A stretch of 44,155 nt of DNA from an uncultured Mycoplasmatota bacterium (GTDB lineage Bacteria > Bacillota_I > Bacilli_A > RF39 > UBA660). Positions 40,387-44,155 of the stretch are shown one piece after another. The position numbers were made by a program, and so were the translations under genes. Every line of letters begins with the position of its first letter. Within the stretch, counting starts at the first letter, position 1. The notes under the pieces were generated by a model. That model was given only the letters and a program-made list of their open reading frames with translations. It was not told the DNA's origin and searched no databases. Location: contig CAMNSB010000004.1 in NCBI GenBank assembly GCA_946554325.1, positions 1-44,155 of the forward strand. Direction: 5' to 3'.

Positions 40387-41694
40387 TTAAGCAAGAGAAT
40401 CTAGTATTTTTTCTAATTCCATTGCATCTTCATCTGTTGTTTCTTCTTTTTCCAGTTCTTTGTTAAACCAAGCGGGCAAATGCTCTTCTTTTTTAGTTTT
40501 AGGGATTGTTTTTTTCTTGTTTTCCATCATTTTCTTCATCTTTTTATGTTCTTTTTCTGTAATCTTCATGGCTTCTTCTACTGTTTCGATATTTAATCTC
40601 TTCCACTGGCCAACAATTGTTTCAATATAGTTTTTATTTAGTTTTTGATTGTTAATTTTTAAAACATAGGATAATAATACATTTACTACTCCTGGTTTTA
40701 ATTTTTGATCAATGAGTAAGTTTTCTATTAATCTTAAATCTCTTGCTGTGGGTTCTGCTCCTTTATACTTACTTTTTAAGTAATCATAGGGAGAGATATT
40801 TTCAAATGTATATACCATCTTGGCCCATTTTGAAGTATCACCCACTTCTTTTTTCAAATATTCTGGCTGTTTGGCATAAACTAGAGTTGGTAATCTTCCT
40901 CCTTGTTCAAATTGATAATAATTCCTACATGATTTTCTAAGTTCTACTCGATCAATTAGTCCTTTCTCATTTAGAGCATTTCTTACTAATCCTTGCATTG
41001 CTAAATCATCGATTTGATAAATAAATGATAAGGAATTAATTAATTCTTTTACATCTGAAGTGAAACATCTTTCACTTATCATATTTTTAGGTATAGAGGC
41101 TATCAATAAATTGAAATCAATTTGTTCTCTTAGTGTTAGACTATTACTCGTTCTTGCTGTTATACCTTCTACTTTTTCCAAATCCGTTATGGAGCTGGTT
41201 TTAAATACGTTACTAAATTCTGCTGTAATATCGGTATACTCTTTTAGATTATAGTGGGGCATTTTATAATAACTTACTAGTTTTTCATATTCTTTTTTGC
41301 CTAAGTTATTATATAGTACGATGTTTAAGATAGGATGAGAAAAAAACTCTTGGGCAGAAAGTGGAGAATAGATTAAATAAACATACTCATTCACATGTCT
41401 TTCTTGTTTCATATATGTTTTTAAAAGACCACATGCTTCTAGTCTTTTTCTAGCATCTATGATATTATCTAGTTTTAACTGCATAGTGGTCATTAAATGG
41501 TGATGTGTTAGTTCAGTACTCATCAATTTACTTTCATTTAAGTCATCTAGTAGGGTAAAATAAAGACTTACTGCTGTATAACCTATAATCGGTTGATATA
41601 GTTTTGATATCAGTTTTCGATCGTTTTCGCTTAGAATGGTTTTATTTAATACGGTATAACTATCTGCTGGTAAAATTGTTACTACTTTTCTCAT
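40387..41694 (-). CDS. dnaB: DnaB-like replication initiation and membrane attachment protein
   Basis: C-terminal PGVVNVLLSYVLKINNQKLNKNYIETIVGQWKRLNIETVEEAM. Confidence 0.75.
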   Translation of the reverse strand: MRKVVTILPADSYTVLNKTILSENDRKLISKLYQPIIGYTAVSLYFTLLDDLNESKLMSTELTHHHLMTTMQLKLDNIIDARKRLEACGLLKTYMKQERHVNEYVYLIYSPLSAQEFFSHPILNIVLYNNLGKKEYEKLVSYYKMPHYNLKEYTDITAEFSNVFKTSSITDLEKVEGITARTSNSLTLREQIDFNLLIASIPKNMISERCFTSDVKELINSLSFIYQIDDLAMQGLVRNALNEKGLIDRVELRKSCRNYYQFEQGGRLPTLVYAKQPEYLKKEVGDTSKWAKMVYTFENISPYDYLKSKYKGAEPTARDLRLIENLLIDQKLKPGVVNVLLSYVLKINNQKLNKNYIETIVGQWKRLNIETVEEAMKITEKEHKKMKKMMENKKKTIPKTKKEEHLPAWFNKELEKEETTDEDAMELEKILDSLA

Positions 41695-41749
41695 CTATAT
41701 CACCCACTTTAATCATATAATATACAACTAAAAAAAGAAAGATAAAATA

Positions 41750-42514
41750 TTAAATTCCTAGAAATGTTAAAATTGTTTGTGGGGTTATCTTAGAAAAGTA
41801 TAAAAGCATAAAGGCAAGAAGTAAAAAGGGACCAAAAGGAATAATATTTTCTTTATAAGTCATATATAAAATAATAGAAATTGGTAGTGCTATTAGACTT
41901 CCTAGAAAAATAGAAATTGTTCCAAGTAGAGGGTCTAGAACAAGACCAAATAAGAATAATAACTTAATATCTCCTCCTCCTAATGATTCTTTTTTAAACA
42001 TTTTATTGCCTAGACACATGATTAAATACATTAAGACGAATAAAAATGATCCTGTTAGAAGATGAATGAAGGTTTGTTCTAGTCCAACTCTAAAATATTG
42101 AATGAATAAAAAACTAAGAGTAAAAAATAGAAGAATAGAATCTGGAATGATAAAATAGGTAAGATCACTTACTAGGACAATCATAAAAAGAGAGATGATG
42201 AAAAGGGCTAATAGAAAATCTAGGGAAAAGCCAAAACTAAAGAAGGATACTGCAAAAAGAAGTCCTGTCGATAGTTCTACTAGTGGTAGAATTAGGGGAA
42301 TTTTTTCTTTACAATAACGGCATTTTCCTTCTTGTACTATGTAAGATATGACAGGAATCATTTCATAGAACTTTAGTTTATGATTACAACTGTCACATTG
42401 TGAGTGTTCTAGTATAAAACCTCTTTTCTCTGGGATTCTCATTCCTAGTACACAATAAAATGATCCCATTACTAACCCTAAAATAAAAAAGCAAGTAATA
42501 TAGATATAAAGCAT
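41750..42514 (-). CDS. Prepilin peptidase (type IV)
   Basis: GSFYCVLGMRIP, CDSCNHKL, CRYCKEKI, GGGDIKLL. Confidence 0.92.
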   Translation of the reverse strand: MLYIYITCFFILGLVMGSFYCVLGMRIPEKRGFILEHSQCDSCNHKLKFYEMIPVISYIVQEGKCRYCKEKIPLILPLVELSTGLLFAVSFFSFGFSLDFLLALFIISLFMIVLVSDLTYFIIPDSILLFFTLSFLFIQYFRVGLEQTFIHLLTGSFLFVLMYLIMCLGNKMFKKESLGGGDIKLLFLFGLVLDPLLGTISIFLGSLIALPISIILYMTYKENIIPFGPFLLLAFMLLYFSKITPQTILTFLGI

Positions 42515-42525
42515 AATGACACCTC

Positions 42526-43998
42526 TTAATTTATTTTTCCATAAATATCAAACATTGGCACTACAATTGATAATAGAATGACTCCTACTATTAATGCCAG
42601 AATAGCAATCATAATAGGTTCTATTAAACTTTTTAACTGATCAATGATGGTTTTATGAAGTACTTGAAAGTGTTCTGCTACTTTTTCCATCATTAAGCCT
42701 AATTGACCTGTAGATTCCCCTGTTACAATCATTTCGTAAGCGACGATGGGAAAGGCCCATTCTCCTTTAAAGGCTGTAGAAATAGATTCTCCTTTACCAA
42801 GGTTTCTTATGGTTTTATTAATGATTCTTTTATAGACTTCATTTCCTGTAATTTTAGATAAAATTTCCATACTATCGGTAATAAATACACCATGATTTAA
42901 AAGGGAAGCAAATGTTTTTGTAAAATTTGTTACTTCATTATAGATAACTATTTTTCCAAATACTGGCATACGCATAATGATTGTTTGGATTGTTTTTCTA
43001 AATGCTTTTACATTTTTAAATAAATAGATAAATATTCCTATTATGATGACTAGAGCAATTAAAATCCATAGGATATTATTTTTTATAAAATCACTTGCTC
43101 CCATTACAAATAGAGTAATCCAAGGAAGTGTTGCATCTTGACTTTCAAACATGTTTACAAAACTTGGAACAATATAGATTAACATAAATACTAAAACACA
43201 TAAGGCTAGTACTAAAATAACACTTGGATAAGTTAGGGCACTAATCATTTGTTTTCTTGTTTTGTTCATAGAAGTATAATAGTCTGCCATATCATCTAGG
43301 ATACTAGCTAAGTCTCCTGTCATTTCTGCTGTTTTTACCATGTTGACTAGAAGCTTTGGAAACTTTTTATCTTGATGTTCCATAGCAGTGGATAAGCTTT
43401 CTCCTTTTAGTAGGTCATAGACTAATTTTTCGAAAGCTTTCTTTAGTTCTGGTTTACTAGACTGCTTTGCTAAAATTCTTACAGAATCAATTAAAGGAAT
43501 TCCTGCTTTTAAATAGGTAGAAAGTTGAGTTAGGGAAAAAGATAGATCTGCTACTTTTATTTTGCTATTTGCAAACAGGTCGATATCTAATTTCTGCCTT
43601 GGTTTAATACTGATTAGATTATAGCCTTCATTTGTTAAAAATTCTTTTGCATTTTCAAGTGTCTCTGCTTCAAATGTTCCCTGCTCTTTTTTTCCTTGAC
43701 TATTGATTGCTACATAGCGAAAAGAAAATAGTGGTTCTTGTTTTCTTTGAACTACCTCCTTTTTGATTCCTTTAAAATTATCATCAGCTTCTTCTTTCTC
43801 TACATTCTGTTCTAACTGTTCTTTTTTTAAGTCGTTTTGGTCTTGCAATCCTATAATTGCATCTTCTGTTTTTCCAAATATTTTTTTAGGAAGCATCCAT
43901 ATAGAGTGTACAAGATGATAAATTAAAATAAATGGTCGCATTAATTGATCCACTCTTATTCGCCTCCCTTTTCCTATTCTATTTTTATTATAGCACAA
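42526..43998 (-). CDS. Type II secretion/type IV pilus GspF/PilC-like inner-membrane protein
   Basis: Two GspF domains, e.g. LSFSLTQLSTYLKAGIPLIDSVRIL, FTKTFASLLNHGVFITDSMEIL. Confidence 0.9.
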   Translation of the reverse strand: MCYNKNRIGKGRRIRVDQLMRPFILIYHLVHSIWMLPKKIFGKTEDAIIGLQDQNDLKKEQLEQNVEKEEADDNFKGIKKEVVQRKQEPLFSFRYVAINSQGKKEQGTFEAETLENAKEFLTNEGYNLISIKPRQKLDIDLFANSKIKVADLSFSLTQLSTYLKAGIPLIDSVRILAKQSSKPELKKAFEKLVYDLLKGESLSTAMEHQDKKFPKLLVNMVKTAEMTGDLASILDDMADYYTSMNKTRKQMISALTYPSVILVLALCVLVFMLIYIVPSFVNMFESQDATLPWITLFVMGASDFIKNNILWILIALVIIIGIFIYLFKNVKAFRKTIQTIIMRMPVFGKIVIYNEVTNFTKTFASLLNHGVFITDSMEILSKITGNEVYKRIINKTIRNLGKGESISTAFKGEWAFPIVAYEMIVTGESTGQLGLMMEKVAEHFQVLHKTIIDQLKSLIEPIMIAILALIVGVILLSIVVPMFDIYGKIN

Positions 43999-44155
43999 GT
44001 GAATTTATTTCTAAATATGTTTTTGTAATTTTACACAAATTCATGTGTAGAGTTACAATAGATGTGAAACATTTCTATATAAAAAAAGTGAATCAAGTCA
44101 TATAATATGAGTTGTCAAAAAAACATATACACGAAAGGACTTGAATCACATGAAT

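Overview
AT-rich Firmicutes-type (Bacilli/Mollicutes-relative) chromosome segment in which three integrated elements sit at tRNA genes. (1) About 1-15.2 kb is the early half of a prophage: a long minus-strand early operon (RecT, DUF1351, MBL-fold protein, helicase-loader-like protein, MazG, many small ORFs), a divergent lysogeny module, and a tyrosine integrase facing the 3' end of tRNA-Met(CAT). The left end leaves the window. A convergent small-peptide/antisense-RNA locus at about 150-500 looks like a type I toxin-antitoxin system. (2) Chromosomal genes follow: SDR, two-component system, a broken kinase-like gene, CotF-like coat proteins, lipid kinase and others. (3) Two related large-serine-recombinase elements are present. 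Element A (about 21046-24952, 3.9 kb) sits at the 3' end of tRNA-Thr(GGT). Element B (about 32266-38589, 6.3 kb) sits at the 3' end of tRNA-Arg(CCT). Both ends of each element carry the core TGGTG, the complement of the tRNA CACCA end. They share a recombinase with a hairpin-containing leader and a promoter of the same TTGACT-16-TATAAT design, a 91-aa CxxC protein next to the tRNA, a ~180-nt noncoding region with three inverted repeats (one with a compensatory base change), and one cargo slot holding unrelated uncharacterised genes. Only B has a MOBV-type relaxase, so A looks like a non-autonomous relative of B. This element family is the most interesting content. The window ends with an HD-domain protein, a DnaB-like replication protein, a prepilin peptidase and a PilC/GspF-like protein. 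All calls come from reading the sequence and supplied translations; no database search was run.
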